A stretch of DNA of 64,000 nucleotides, from NCBI GenBank assembly GCA_015058875.1, contig SVBN01000002.1, forward strand, positions 28,016 through 92,015, read 5' to 3'. The notes beneath the pieces are model-generated. The model had not been told where the DNA came from and did not search any database. It saw nothing but the letters and a program-made list of their open reading frames with translations. Each line of letters begins with the position of its first letter. The stretch's first letter is position 1. This document shows, piece after piece, positions 7,389-15,383 of the stretch. This stretch comes from Erysipelotrichaceae bacterium (GTDB taxonomy: Bacteria > Bacillota_I > Bacilli_A > Erysipelotrichales > Erysipelotrichaceae). Made by a program: the position numbers and the translations under genes.

Positions 7389-8507
7389 ATATTCACCGTA
7401 TTCACAGCCTGTATGCGCACATCTGATCTCATCGATCAGCTCTGTGCCGTGCAGGCTTTTTCTGTACAGTTTTACCGTACCGGTTCCGTTTCCGCCGTTC
7501 CATAAGCGGTTATGGTGCTTGGAACCGTCCGGAGCCTCATAGTTTACAAACAGCATATCCTTCTTTTTACAGGTGATCTCTGTTTCCATGATTGCATGGA
7601 TGCTTTCCTGGCGGACATGCCAGTATACATTCTCTTCATCCTCATCAAAGGAGAATTCTGTTTTCACATGCAGATGGAGCTTGGAGAAGTTGAAATCATA
7701 TTCCTGCCCTTCATAGTAAAAGACGCCGAGCAGTCTGCGGTCCAGAGGAACATGAAATATGGCCGGACGTCCGCCGCCGATATCAAAGACACTGTTCTCC
7801 AGCTTCTTTCCGGTTTTCATGCTGGTCAGATCATTGGAAGAAAGCCAGACCCACGGCGTTGTGAAGTCTTCTCCCCAGTTCTTGTCGGCATATCCGCAGC
7901 AGGTCTCAGGCTTCACGGTATATCTTTTTCCATTGAATATAACTGTTCCGGAATATTCTGTCTTCATGCCTTCCGCATGCCAGTACATCTCAAATGCATT
8001 GGCATGACGCATCGGTTCGGATGCACCGTAGCCGACATTGAACGTAATCTGCTTGTTTACCTGCAGATCCCATGACATCTCACCGTCATCGCACATCCAT
8101 TCCGGATGGGACGCACTGCCGGAAACGGAAACAGATCCTTTCAGCTGTGTTTCAGAGGCAAAACAGTCGTCTGCGGATACGGAGTAGGGTGCGTTCATAT
8201 GCACTTCAATATCTTTCCAGGCAAAGAATCTGTGCAGCTGCACATGATCTTCTCCCCAGCATCCTGCTTTGACCATCAGATAGGACGGCTTCTTTCCGGC
8301 AGCTTTGTTTGCGGGAAGCTGTCCGAATACCGGCTTATCCTCCGCCAGAGCGGGATTGCAGAGAAAGAATTCCACGAAGAACGGTTTCTCTTTACCGGTG
8401 GCTTCATCTTCTGCGGTGAAGGAATGCCACCACCAGTCATAGCCTTTTGTTCTGAGCTTTCCCCTCAGCATGCACATGTCTCTTGTAATATCAGAATGAT
8501 TGAACAT
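7380..8507 (-). CDS. Tocopherol-cyclase-like / lipocalin-type protein of unknown function
   Basis: 375-residue soluble, beta-rich protein, Trp/Tyr/His-rich. The segment GYADKNWGEDFTTPWVWLSS (about residues 215-235) closely resembles the AEKNWG...WxW signature of the tocopherol cyclase family. The N-terminal region (KLRTKGYDWWWHSF, FFVEFFLCNP) also fits bacterial homologues of that family. True tocopherol synthesis is not expected in this organism, so a different hydrophobic ligand or cyclisation substrate is likely. It shares a transcript direction and a 14-base gap with the upstream HAD phosphatase gene. The ATG has AGAGGA upstream. Family assignment is from motif memory only. Confidence 0.6.
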   Translation of the reverse strand: MFNHSDITRDMCMLRGKLRTKGYDWWWHSFTAEDEATGKEKPFFVEFFLCNPALAEDKPVFGQLPANKAAGKKPSYLMVKAGCWGEDHVQLHRFFAWKDIEVHMNAPYSVSADDCFASETQLKGSVSVSGSASHPEWMCDDGEMSWDLQVNKQITFNVGYGASEPMRHANAFEMYWHAEGMKTEYSGTVIFNGKRYTVKPETCCGYADKNWGEDFTTPWVWLSSNDLTSMKTGKKLENSVFDIGGGRPAIFHVPLDRRLLGVFYYEGQEYDFNFSKLHLHVKTEFSFDEDEENVYWHVRQESIHAIMETEITCKKKDMLFVNYEAPDGSKHHNRLWNGGNGTGTVKLYRKSLHGTELIDEIRCAHTGCEYGEYDS

Positions 8508-8521
8508 CGTTTATCCTCTTT

Positions 8522-9220
8522 TCATAACAGGTCCGGCACATCAAAGATTCCGGAAGGACTGTGAATCATTGCAAAGCGCTCATCCGGTTTCGTCTTCGGG
8601 TTCAGAAGTGATAATACCGGATGTATTCCCAGGGAAGCGGCAGCTTCCAGGTTCTTTGCAAGATCATCCGCAAAGACGGTTTCCTCCGCTTGAAGATTCA
8701 TTTTCCTCAATGCGTCTTCAAACATGCGCAGATCCGGCTTGAAGATCCCGAGCTGATAGCTGTATGTGAAGCAGTCAAAATACTGTGACAGTCCGGCTTC
8801 CTGCAGACGGACGGCCGTGCTCGGCCAGGTATCGCTGATCACGCCGAGCTTATATCCCTGTTTCTTCAGCTGTTTCAGTGTCTCTTCCGTATCTTCCGCA
8901 TAGATATATTTTTCATACCGGTATGTGCGGTCATGCGAGATTGTTCTCGCAATATCTTCGGTTACCGTCAGTCCGGCATGACTCAGCAGGGTATAGTAAA
9001 AACCGGTGAACTGCTCTTCCTCTTCTTCCAATGTAAAGATCTTATGGTGACGGATCAAAGGCTCCGACGCCTTCCATAATGCTTCCTTCCAAAGCTCCGG
9101 CTTCACACTGTCCTGCATTTCCTGCGGACAGTATTCCCGGAATACTTCTGTTAACATCCAGTCTCCGGTTTCCGGCGTTTCCAGTGTCCATCCAAGATCA
9201 AAAAATACTCCCTGAATCAT
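8522..9220 (-). CDS. HAD superfamily hydrolase
   Basis: 232-residue haloacid-dehalogenase-type phosphatase with an alpha-helical cap. Motif I is FFDLGWTLE, where the second catalytic Asp of DxDxT is replaced (D-L-G-W-T). Motif II is LGVISDTWPS, the conserved Lys lies in YQLGIFKPD, and motif IV is TVFADDLAKNL. Loss of the second Asp of motif I is unusual, because it normally acts as the general acid in phosphatases. It may therefore be a dehalogenase-like or weakened enzyme. The start at 9220 is chosen because GAGGT lies 8 bases upstream; an ATG at 9235 overlaps that ribosome site. Confidence 0.78.
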   Translation of the reverse strand: MIQGVFFDLGWTLETPETGDWMLTEVFREYCPQEMQDSVKPELWKEALWKASEPLIRHHKIFTLEEEEEQFTGFYYTLLSHAGLTVTEDIARTISHDRTYRYEKYIYAEDTEETLKQLKKQGYKLGVISDTWPSTAVRLQEAGLSQYFDCFTYSYQLGIFKPDLRMFEDALRKMNLQAEETVFADDLAKNLEAAASLGIHPVLSLLNPKTKPDERFAMIHSPSGIFDVPDLL

Positions 9221-9268
9221 TATGATGTACCTCATGGAACAGTATACATGAATCCGTCATTGCCGGCA

Positions 9269-9277
9269 TGGTATAAT
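9269..9277 (+). promoter_or_regulatory. Extended -10 promoter, leaderless lysozyme gene
   Basis: TGG-TATAAT with the hexamer at 9272-9277, then six bases and ATG at 9284 at the predicted +1. No ribosome site is present. Confidence 0.6.
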
Positions 9278-9283
9278 CGATGC

Positions 9284-10150
9284 ATGACAAATCCATATCG
9301 ATACCGCAGACGCAGAATCAACTGGATGGCAGTGGCGGTGCTGACCCTGCTTGTCCTGCTGGTGTTTACCCTGATCATGGCTCTTTTTATTGCGCTTACC
9401 GGGCGTCACCAGGAACCGGTCATTCCGGAAGAAACGCCGGTGTCGACACCGGATCCGCGCTATCTGCACAACTATGACTGGGAACGGATGAACGGGGAAG
9501 ATCAGTTCTGGATTTATGAGGATGACAATTATACATCCGAGATCGGCATCGATGTTTCCGTGCATAATGAAGAAATTGACTGGGAAAAAGTGAAGGAAGC
9601 CGGAGTAAAGTTTGCGTTTGTACGCTGCGGTTACCGCGGCTATGAAACCGGACAGGTTCATGAGGATGTTCTGTATCATCAGAATATGAAAGGGGCATCG
9701 GAAGCCGGCATTGAGCTCGGAGTGTATTTCTTCTCCCAGGCGAAGAATGTGGAAGAGGCGGAAGAAGAGGCCAGATTTGTCCTGTATGAGATGAAAGACT
9801 ATATTATCCGTCTGCCGGTCTGCTATGACATGGAAGAAGTTACGGATCATGACCGCATCATTGATCTGACCACGGAAGAGAGAACGGAAATTGCCCGGGC
9901 ATTCTGTAAGGTAATAGAGGATGCCGGTTATATTCCGATTGTCTACGGCAGTGAAAACTGGCTGACCTATAAGATCAATATGGCGGATCTGCAGGATGAC
10001 TATCCGTTCTGGCTGGCATCCTATCATAAGGTATCCGTATCCACAGACTTCCCGTTTATCTTTGATATCTGGCAGTACAACAACACCGGCGAAATACCCG
10101 GTATCGACAAAGACACCGATCTGAATATCCGGTTTATTCCGAAACAGTAA
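9284..10150 (+). CDS. GH25 family lysozyme (N,O-diacetylmuramidase), membrane-anchored
   Basis: 288-residue protein. A basic N-terminus (PYRYRRRRINW) and one transmembrane segment (about residues 15-37) are followed by a Pro/Thr-rich linker and a GH25 domain. Catalytic landmarks are GIDVSVHNEEIDW (first Asp) and CYDMEEV (the DxE pair). VKFAFVRCGYRG and GVYFFSQAKN are typical GH25 barrel strands, and FDIWQYNNTGEIPGI closes the domain. It should cleave the beta-1,4 bond of peptidoglycan at the outer face of the membrane. The start at 9284 gives the classical basic-plus-TM anchor; a start at 9248 would lie upstream of the promoter. Confidence 0.9.
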   Translation: MTNPYRYRRRRINWMAVAVLTLLVLLVFTLIMALFIALTGRHQEPVIPEETPVSTPDPRYLHNYDWERMNGEDQFWIYEDDNYTSEIGIDVSVHNEEIDWEKVKEAGVKFAFVRCGYRGYETGQVHEDVLYHQNMKGASEAGIELGVYFFSQAKNVEEAEEEARFVLYEMKDYIIRLPVCYDMEEVTDHDRIIDLTTEERTEIARAFCKVIEDAGYIPIVYGSENWLTYKINMADLQDDYPFWLASYHKVSVSTDFPFIFDIWQYNNTGEIPGIDKDTDLNIRFIPKQ

Positions 10151-10186
10151 AAGCCATACCGCGTATTATATGCAGAGGTATGGCTT
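10151..10186 (+). terminator. Hairpin terminator between convergent genes
   Basis: AAGCCATACC (10151-10160) pairs perfectly with GGTATGGCTT (10177-10186). The T-run is poor. Confidence 0.5.
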
Positions 10187-10213
10187 GTATGCATTCAGGG
10201 AGGATTGAAATGC

Positions 10214-11182
10214 TTATCTGTTTACAACGTTGACGGGATTGCCTTCCAGGAAAGCTTTCAGGTTGGCAGCTGTGATATCCATGATCCTCTTTCTTGCGGC
10301 CTGGGCTGCCCAGGAAATGTGCGGCGTGATGATGCAGTTCTTTGCCTTAAGCAGCGGGTTGTCACCTTTGATCGGTTCCGTGGAAACAACATCGAGACCG
10401 GCCGCATAAACCTTTCCGCTGTTTAATGCATCTGCCAGATCCTGTTCGACGACAAGCTGACCGCGGCTGTTGTTGATCAGAATGACGCCGTCCTTCATTT
10501 TGGCGATGCTGTTTTTGTTGATCATGCCTTCGGTGCTGGGGAACAGCGGGCAGTGCAGGAAGATCACATCGGAACGCGCATACAGTTCATCAAGTTCAAC
10601 ATATTCAGCCAGTTCCCTGCCGCGCTCATTCGGTGTTCTGTCGAAGGCAAGTACCTTCATATCGAGGGAATTCAGGATTCTTGCGGTAGCCTGGCCGATT
10701 CTTCCGAGACCGATAATACCGGCTGTTTTGCCGTAGAGCTCAATCATCGGATAATCCCAGTAGCACCAATCAGCGTTGTTTTCCCATTTTCCTTCATGAA
10801 CAGTGGCGTTGTGATGACCGATATGCGAGCAGATCTCCATCAGAAGACCGACGGCATACTGCCCGACAATCTGTGTTCCGTAGGTCGGAACATTGATCAC
10901 GGGAATATTTCTTTCTTTTGCGGCATTGACATCAACAACGTTGTATCCGGTCGCAAGAACAAGAACAGCTTTGATATTTCCGCATGTCTCAAATGTCTTT
11001 GCGGTGACCGGTGTTTTGTTTATGATGACAATTTCGGCATCCCCGATTCTCTCACGGATGATATCGGCATCCACATAACTGGTTCTGTCATATACGGTTA
11101 TTTCACCGAATTCTCTGAATACATCCCAGGAAAGATCACCGGGATTTTCTGTATATCCATCAAGAACAACAATTTTCGTCAT
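10214..11182 (-). CDS. D-2-hydroxyacid dehydrogenase (glycerate/hydroxypyruvate reductase type)
   Basis: 322-residue NAD(P)-dependent D-isomer 2-hydroxyacid dehydrogenase. The Rossmann motif is GIIGLGRIGQATARIL with the downstream acidic residue in VLAFDRTPN. The catalytic Arg is in NNSRGQLV, the Glu in VVSTEPIKGDNPLL and the His in ITPHISWAA. It probably interconverts a 2-keto acid and its D-2-hydroxy acid (for example glycerate/hydroxypyruvate). Last gene of a five-gene operon with an aldolase and isomerase, so it may oxidise or reduce an aldolase product. The start at 11182 has GAGGAG upstream; the ATG at 11224 would overlap the previous gene and has none. Confidence 0.88.
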   Translation of the reverse strand: MTKIVVLDGYTENPGDLSWDVFREFGEITVYDRTSYVDADIIRERIGDAEIVIINKTPVTAKTFETCGNIKAVLVLATGYNVVDVNAAKERNIPVINVPTYGTQIVGQYAVGLLMEICSHIGHHNATVHEGKWENNADWCYWDYPMIELYGKTAGIIGLGRIGQATARILNSLDMKVLAFDRTPNERGRELAEYVELDELYARSDVIFLHCPLFPSTEGMINKNSIAKMKDGVILINNSRGQLVVEQDLADALNSGKVYAAGLDVVSTEPIKGDNPLLKAKNCIITPHISWAAQAARKRIMDITAANLKAFLEGNPVNVVNR

Positions 11183-11198
11183 AATGTATCTCCTCAGT

Positions 11199-12095
11199 TC
11201 AGTCTTCCAGCATTGCCCATGCACGGTTCAGGCAGCGCTTTGTGTTTGCAAGAATAATTGCTTCGCTTTCGGATGCGGTAGGGGAAACTTCCATGGAGAG
11301 AACAAGCGGTTCATCTGCACGGAAGAAGCCTTCTTCCTTCAATACCTTCAGATAATCCAGCAGTTCTGGAATATCGTTTGCACTGTTCGGATATCCGAGA
11401 CGCTGATGCAGGTCGCCGTATCCTTCCGCATTCGGATCAGCGACAGCGTTGCCGAAATGCAGGTGCGTGATGTAAGGACGGCAGGTACGGACAACATCCG
11501 CAGCTTTCTCATGACAGATCGGGAAATGGGATAAGTCAACCAGCAGTCCGAAATTCGGGCAGAAAGTGCGGACATCCGCTGCAAATCTCGCGGCCAGCGG
11601 TGCCGGTCCGATCAGAGATGCTTTATCAACATCATAGTCGAATACCTCCAGCTCCACCATCATATTTTTCTCCGCAGCATAGCGGCAGACATTCACGGTT
11701 GTTTTCAGCAACTGACTGTATGCTTCTTCCTTTGTTTCTTCCTGCCATTTGCCGGAGAGGAATGCAATGCCTTTTGCACCGAAGTATTCCGCATCATCAA
11801 GACACTCCTTCAGTGTATCCTCCGCTTTCTGTCTTCCTTCTTCATTCAGGTCGTTCGGATTCAGCTTCGGTCCGAGCAGGGAAGGCTGTGCACCATAGCA
11901 TACCTTCAGATGGGACTGTTCCAGGAGTGCTTTCGCTTCTTCACGATAAGCACCGAGCTTGTTTACATTCACTTCAATTGCATCAAAATAATCATCTGCG
12001 CAGATTGCCTTCAGTGACTCCAGTCCGTCCATTCTCGGATAGCTCATCCACTGAATTGTGCCTACCTGGAAATACTTATGTATGGAATCTCTCAT
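11199..12095 (-). CDS. Sugar phosphate isomerase/epimerase (AP endonuclease 2-like TIM barrel)
   Basis: 298-residue xylose-isomerase-like TIM barrel. Probable metal ligands are visible in order: ELEVFD (Glu), VDLSHFP (Asp), HLHFGNA (His) and SMEVSP (Glu near the C-terminus). This is the arrangement of the IolE/IolI and ketose-3-epimerase group. It should isomerise or epimerise a keto sugar or sugar acid using Mn2+ or Co2+. It lies 16 bases upstream of the hydroxyacid dehydrogenase and 4 bases downstream of the aldolase, with AAGGAG before its ATG. Substrate unknown; the operon context suggests a sugar acid. Confidence 0.8.
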   Translation of the reverse strand: MRDSIHKYFQVGTIQWMSYPRMDGLESLKAICADDYFDAIEVNVNKLGAYREEAKALLEQSHLKVCYGAQPSLLGPKLNPNDLNEEGRQKAEDTLKECLDDAEYFGAKGIAFLSGKWQEETKEEAYSQLLKTTVNVCRYAAEKNMMVELEVFDYDVDKASLIGPAPLAARFAADVRTFCPNFGLLVDLSHFPICHEKAADVVRTCRPYITHLHFGNAVADPNAEGYGDLHQRLGYPNSANDIPELLDYLKVLKEEGFFRADEPLVLSMEVSPTASESEAIILANTKRCLNRAWAMLED

Positions 12096-12099
12096 GAAT

Positions 12100-12876
12100 T
12101 TAATCTCCTTTTTGTGTGCGGAAGCTCTGCATATGAGCTTTCACCTCTTTCATTGCGTTTTTGAGCATATCTGTATCCGTTGTGTGGATGCAGAGATTGA
12201 TGTCGTCCGCAAAGATTTTCTGCAGACTTTCCGGGCCGTGAATTCCGAATGCCTTGCCGTATTTATGGCAGGTATCCGCAACCTTCCGGATGGCATTTAC
12301 TTCAGTTTCACTTGCCAGCTGGCCGGGTACTCCCAGAGAGATGGACAGGTCGTTCGGGCCGACAATCAGGGCATCGATGCCCTCCGTTGCCGCAATATCT
12401 TCAATGTTTTCAATTGCCAGAGCAGTTTCAATCTGGGCAATTGTCAGCACTCTGTCATTGATTGTTCTCATTGCTTCTATAGTTTCAATGCCCGTCTGGT
12501 AATAGGTAGCACCGATGCCGGATCCGTATCCTCTGTCTCCGACCGGAGTATATTTGGACCAATGCACGATTTCCTTCGCCTGTTCAGCTGTTTCTGTCAT
12601 CGGTACCATGACGCCGCATGCGCCGGCATCCAGCGGACGTGAGATGCTTTCCTTGTCAAGCATCGGAACTCTCAGCACTGCAGTGAGTCCGACGGCATGC
12701 GCCATCTGGAACATATCATGGAGTGTCTCCAGGTTGTAGATGCCGTGCTCGCAATCAAACATGATAAAGTCCATTCCCGCATCTTTAGCGATGATGCAGA
12801 AAGCCGGATTGCGCTGCAGGCGTATCATTGTTCCATAAACGGTTTCTCCGTTTTTCAGTCTTTCTTTCAGGTTCAT
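12100..12876 (-). CDS. HpcH/HpaI family aldolase
   Basis: 258-residue class II (metal-dependent) pyruvate aldolase of the HpcH/HpaI/citrate-lyase-beta family. The N-terminal KNGETVYGTMI and the FDCEHGIYNLE segment (metal site and catalytic His) are typical, as are VPMTETAEQAKEIV, AQIETALAIEN (metal Glu) and IVGPNDLSISLG (metal Asp). Such enzymes cleave 2-keto-3-deoxy or 4-hydroxy-2-keto acids into pyruvate (or hydroxypyruvate) and an aldehyde. It is the likely carbon-carbon-cleaving step of this operon. GGGGAG precedes the ATG, and the gap to the oxidoreductase upstream is 24 bases. Confidence 0.88.
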   Translation of the reverse strand: MNLKERLKNGETVYGTMIRLQRNPAFCIIAKDAGMDFIMFDCEHGIYNLETLHDMFQMAHAVGLTAVLRVPMLDKESISRPLDAGACGVMVPMTETAEQAKEIVHWSKYTPVGDRGYGSGIGATYYQTGIETIEAMRTINDRVLTIAQIETALAIENIEDIAATEGIDALIVGPNDLSISLGVPGQLASETEVNAIRKVADTCHKYGKAFGIHGPESLQKIFADDINLCIHTTDTDMLKNAMKEVKAHMQSFRTQKGD

Positions 12877-12900
12877 ATTTTCTCCCCTTTCAGTTTCTGT

Positions 12901-13908
12901 TTACAGATCGATCCGGTTCCCTCTGCTGTTGAGCAGCGCTTCGTATACTTTTGTCAGTTCCAGCGCAAATTCCAGAGAGCCGGTCTGCGGCATTCTGTTT
13001 TCCAGAATGCAGGTAAAGAATTCCAGCAGTTCATCATAAATTCCCTGCAGGAAAAATGACATATTTTCCAGTGTTGCTTTGCAGTTCTGCGCTTCCCAGA
13101 CCAATGCGCCGGAGTTAAATCCTTCCGGAACAAATGAAGTGGTTCTTCCGTATACGGAGGGGATACCCCGTTGAAGGATCACTTTGCTGGTGTTGTCGAT
13201 CTGCAGGTGCCATGAAGGCGCGTAGAAATGATAGTCTTCCAATGGCTGCGGACCGCATGCATGCAGAAGGGTTCCGACAACGCCATTTTCAAAGAAAAGC
13301 ACGCTGCTTCCGGATCCGCTCTCATTTCGCATGGATATGGCACTGTTTGCCTTTCCGCCTGCCGCAAGCAGTACGGAGAGAGGATGACAGCCGTTGTTCA
13401 GCCAGTCCTGAGGATTGTTATCAGGAATGCGGACAGGATAAACTGCCAGCATGCTCTGAAGATTTCCGTATTCTTCACTTTGAATCACTTCGATGGCTTT
13501 TCTTACCGCAGGCATAAATGCCTTTTTATACCCTGCCATTGCGACCAGACCATTCCGCAGTGATATCAGTTCTTCGACTTCACCGGAACTGACAGCGAGC
13601 GGTTTTTCCGCCCAGGCATGAAGACCGTGGGCGAATGCCTGCCTGATCAGTTCGGGGTGCCTGTCTGCGGAAACGCAGAAGAGGACTGCGTCCAGTTCTT
13701 CGCTCCGATACATTTCTTCCGGATCCTGATACCAGCGGCATCCGTATTCGGCAGCTGTTTTCTCAGCCATTTCGGTATTGCTGCGGTTGCACACGGCTTT
13801 CAGCTCAACAGGAAGGAAATGCAGTGCCGGAAGAATATTCCGGTAAGAGTGTGAGCCGATTCCGACTACCGCCGTACGTACACGGCGGTCATATTCACGC
13901 TGATACAT
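12901..13908 (-). CDS. Gfo/Idh/MocA family oxidoreductase
   Basis: 335-residue NAD(P)-dependent sugar dehydrogenase. The N-terminal Rossmann segment is VRTAVVGIGSHSYRNILPAL. ADRHPELIRQAFAHGLHAWA and the EKPLAVS motif with the conserved Lys follow. The C-terminal half is the alpha/beta dimerisation domain carrying the substrate site (WLNNGCHPLSVL has the catalytic His region). These enzymes oxidise or reduce a hydroxyl of a sugar, inositol or sugar acid. It is second in the operon and may carry out the first oxidation of the imported substrate. AAAGGAGT precedes the ATG at 13908. Confidence 0.85.
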   Translation of the reverse strand: MYQREYDRRVRTAVVGIGSHSYRNILPALHFLPVELKAVCNRSNTEMAEKTAAEYGCRWYQDPEEMYRSEELDAVLFCVSADRHPELIRQAFAHGLHAWAEKPLAVSSGEVEELISLRNGLVAMAGYKKAFMPAVRKAIEVIQSEEYGNLQSMLAVYPVRIPDNNPQDWLNNGCHPLSVLLAAGGKANSAISMRNESGSGSSVLFFENGVVGTLLHACGPQPLEDYHFYAPSWHLQIDNTSKVILQRGIPSVYGRTTSFVPEGFNSGALVWEAQNCKATLENMSFFLQGIYDELLEFFTCILENRMPQTGSLEFALELTKVYEALLNSRGNRIDL

Positions 13909-13932
13909 AACAGACTCCTTTACCGTGCGGCT

Positions 13933-14400
13933 TTAGCCGTTTTTTTTCTGTATGAATTTTTTCAGAGCCATTACGCTGACTTCATGATCTTCCGCCGCGG
14001 ACAGTCCGGAGATACCGATGACACCGACCATGCCGGTACCGGGAATACTGATCGGGAATGCCCCGCCTTTGCACTGATAAACGGTTTCATCATAATAGGA
14101 CTCGAATACTCTTCCTTTTGATTTGTATTTTTCTCCTGCGTACATAGAACAGTGTTCAAACATTTCCACTGTGTTTATTTTCCGTTCTGCAAACAGACGG
14201 TTGTCAGAACTGGCATTTCCCATGCAGTAGGTGAAGAGCGTGGAAGCACCGCGCTTAATGACAATGAATACGCCGGGCTTGCCGCTTTCTCTGATCCATT
14301 CAGCAGCGCAGAGGCCCAGAAGCAGAGCATCTTCATTTGAGAAGGAAGGAACCTGCAGCTCCTGTTCAAGACAGAGCAGTTCCGAAGCAAGATCACTCAT
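13933..14400 (-). CDS. UPF0303 / heme-degrading-domain-like protein
   Basis: 155-residue protein that matches the UPF0303 (GlcG/HbpS-like) family. Landmarks are FSNEDALLLGLCAAEWI, VIKRGASTLFTYCMG, EYKSKGR-like AGEKYKSKGRVFES, and the Gly-rich KGGAFPISIPGTGMVGVIG followed by GLSAAEDHEV. Homologues often accompany glycolate, sugar-acid and diol catabolism genes, and the biochemical role is unsettled. First gene of the five-gene operon. The ribosome site GGAGG lies inside a small inverted repeat (GTTAG-CTAAC, 14401-14414) directly before the ATG. Read divergently from the GntR regulator across a control region with two operators. Confidence 0.82.
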   Translation of the reverse strand: MSDLASELLCLEQELQVPSFSNEDALLLGLCAAEWIRESGKPGVFIVIKRGASTLFTYCMGNASSDNRLFAERKINTVEMFEHCSMYAGEKYKSKGRVFESYYDETVYQCKGGAFPISIPGTGMVGVIGISGLSAAEDHEVSVMALKKFIQKKNG

Positions 14401-14414
14401 GTTAGCCTCCTAAC

Positions 14415-14431
14415 GTTATAACAGTAATAAC
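14415..14431. promoter_or_regulatory. GntR operator copy A
   Basis: GTTATAACAGTAATAAC is a 17-bp near-palindrome (7 of 8 pairs) about +10 to +27 in the leader of the minus-strand operon. It matches the other three copies around this locus. Confidence 0.7.
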
Positions 14432-14447
14432 AACAGGTTACACTCAC

Positions 14448-14476
14448 ATGTTATATCTGTTATAACGCCTTGTCAA
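14448..14476 (-). promoter_or_regulatory. Promoter of the five-gene catabolic operon
   Basis: On the minus strand TTGACA (14476-14471), a 17-base spacer and TAACAT (14453-14448). The spacer and -10 are covered by operator copy B. Confidence 0.65.
14450..14466. promoter_or_regulatory. GntR operator copy B
   Basis: GTTATATCTGTTATAAC, 7 of 8 palindromic pairs. It begins four bases downstream of TTGACA on the minus strand, exactly the geometry of copy C in the regulator's own promoter. Confidence 0.75.
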
Positions 14477-14515
14477 CAGCGAAAAGGAAAAATAATCAGG
14501 AGTATATATTAATAA

Positions 14516-14529
14516 AGTAAGCGTTTACA
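14516..14529. promoter_or_regulatory. Candidate CcpA cre site
   Basis: AGTAAGCGTTTACA agrees with the Bacillus cre consensus TGWAANCGNTNWCA at 13 of 14 positions. It lies between the two divergent promoters, about 40 bases upstream of the operon -35. Confidence 0.55.
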
Positions 14530-14580
14530 TTCGGAAAATGATAATTTCTGAAATTGTTAAAAAATACAGCAAAAAAACGC

Positions 14581-14609
14581 TTGACACGCTGTTATAACAG
14601 TTATATCTT
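14581..14609 (+). promoter_or_regulatory. Promoter of the GntR regulator gene
   Basis: Consensus TTGACA (14581-14586), 17-base spacer, TATCTT (14604-14609). Predicted +1 is near 14616, 22 bases before the ATG. Confidence 0.75.
14591..14607. promoter_or_regulatory. GntR operator copy C (autoregulation)
   Basis: GTTATAACAGTTATATC, 7 of 8 palindromic pairs, fills the spacer and overlaps the -10 of the regulator promoter, so binding would block RNA polymerase. Confidence 0.75.
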
Positions 14610-14637
14610 GAGAGTGGAAGGAATAACAGGTTACAAA

Positions 14638-15315
14638 ATGACGACAGAACTTCAAAACTCAGGTGATAGTTTCATAACTGCACCGGATGTTGCCTACTCA
14701 ATTATCGTTCAGAAGATTCTTGACGGTGAGTTCCCTCCCGGAATGCAGCTGTCGAGAAGAAAGATGGCCGAAATCACAAATGTCAGCGTGATACCGGTCA
14801 TCGAAGCACTCAAGAGACTGGAAGAAGACGGACTGGTCGAGTCAAAGCCGAAATGGGGATCCTATGTTACAATACCGACCGTGGAAAAGGTCAGCGATTC
14901 TCTGGAAGCAAGAGAAGCGATCGAGTGCCAGATCGCAAGAATCCTGAGTGAAAAAATGACGGATGAACAGTTCAATGAACTGTATCAGATTGCGGAAGAA
15001 CTGGATACGGTTCCATATGCTGAGAATACGGTGGGGCCTTCCAGAGGGGCACATCTGAGATTCCACAGAACGCTTGCCGAGTTCAGCGGAAATGCAATGC
15101 TGAAGAGCATGTATGAGCGGATCAATCTGTTTTGGATCCTGTGCAATGCCCTGAGCGTCAGAGCACAGCATGTGGAATATCCTCGCTACTGGCACAGAAA
15201 GCTGATGGATGATATCCGTTCCGGAGATCCTGATAAAGCAGAAGCGAGCATGCGCGAGCATGTCAGGGATTCCAAGGACAGGATTCTTGAAAGCGTACGG
15301 AACAGACAGTATTAA
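14638..15315 (+). CDS. GntR family (FadR/FCD subfamily) transcriptional regulator
   Basis: 225-residue regulator. The N-terminal winged helix (about residues 15-80) includes VAYSIIVQKILDGEFPPG, LSRRKMAEITNVSVIPVIEA and LVESKPKWGSYV. The C-terminal helical FCD domain (about 95-215) holds metal or ligand residues, including the HLRFHRTLAEFSGN and HRKLMDDIRSGD histidines. Such regulators are usually repressors released by a carboxylate or sugar-acid effector. It sits between the two units it most likely controls, and four matching 17-bp palindromes lie in their control regions, including one over its own promoter. The start at 14638 is downstream of that promoter; an in-frame ATG at 14554 is upstream of it. 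Confidence 0.9.
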   Translation: MTTELQNSGDSFITAPDVAYSIIVQKILDGEFPPGMQLSRRKMAEITNVSVIPVIEALKRLEEDGLVESKPKWGSYVTIPTVEKVSDSLEAREAIECQIARILSEKMTDEQFNELYQIAEELDTVPYAENTVGPSRGAHLRFHRTLAEFSGNAMLKSMYERINLFWILCNALSVRAQHVEYPRYWHRKLMDDIRSGDPDKAEASMREHVRDSKDRILESVRNRQY

Positions 15316-15320
15316 AACCA

Positions 15321-15352
15321 TGCCGGATCGAGCAGTAATCCATCCGGCAAAT
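15321..15352 (+). terminator. Possible terminator after the regulator gene
   Basis: Perfect TGCCGGAT (15321-15328) / ATCCGGCA (15342-15349) stem with a 13-base loop; weak T-run. Confidence 0.4.
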
Positions 15353-15366
15353 CTTAAAAACATAGT

Positions 15367-15383
15367 GTTATAACAGGTATTAC
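15367..15383. promoter_or_regulatory. GntR operator copy D upstream of tctC
   Basis: GTTATAACAGGTATTAC, 6 of 8 palindromic pairs. It overlaps a TGT-TATAAC extended -10-like element (15366-15374), which may be the tctCBA promoter. A TTGACA at 15404 has no -10 at suitable spacing. Confidence 0.65.

Noticed and set aside
14566..14582. Second cre-like sequence (AAAAAACGCTTGACA) beside the GntR promoter
   Set aside because: The right half does not match, and the similarity comes from the -35 TTGACA.
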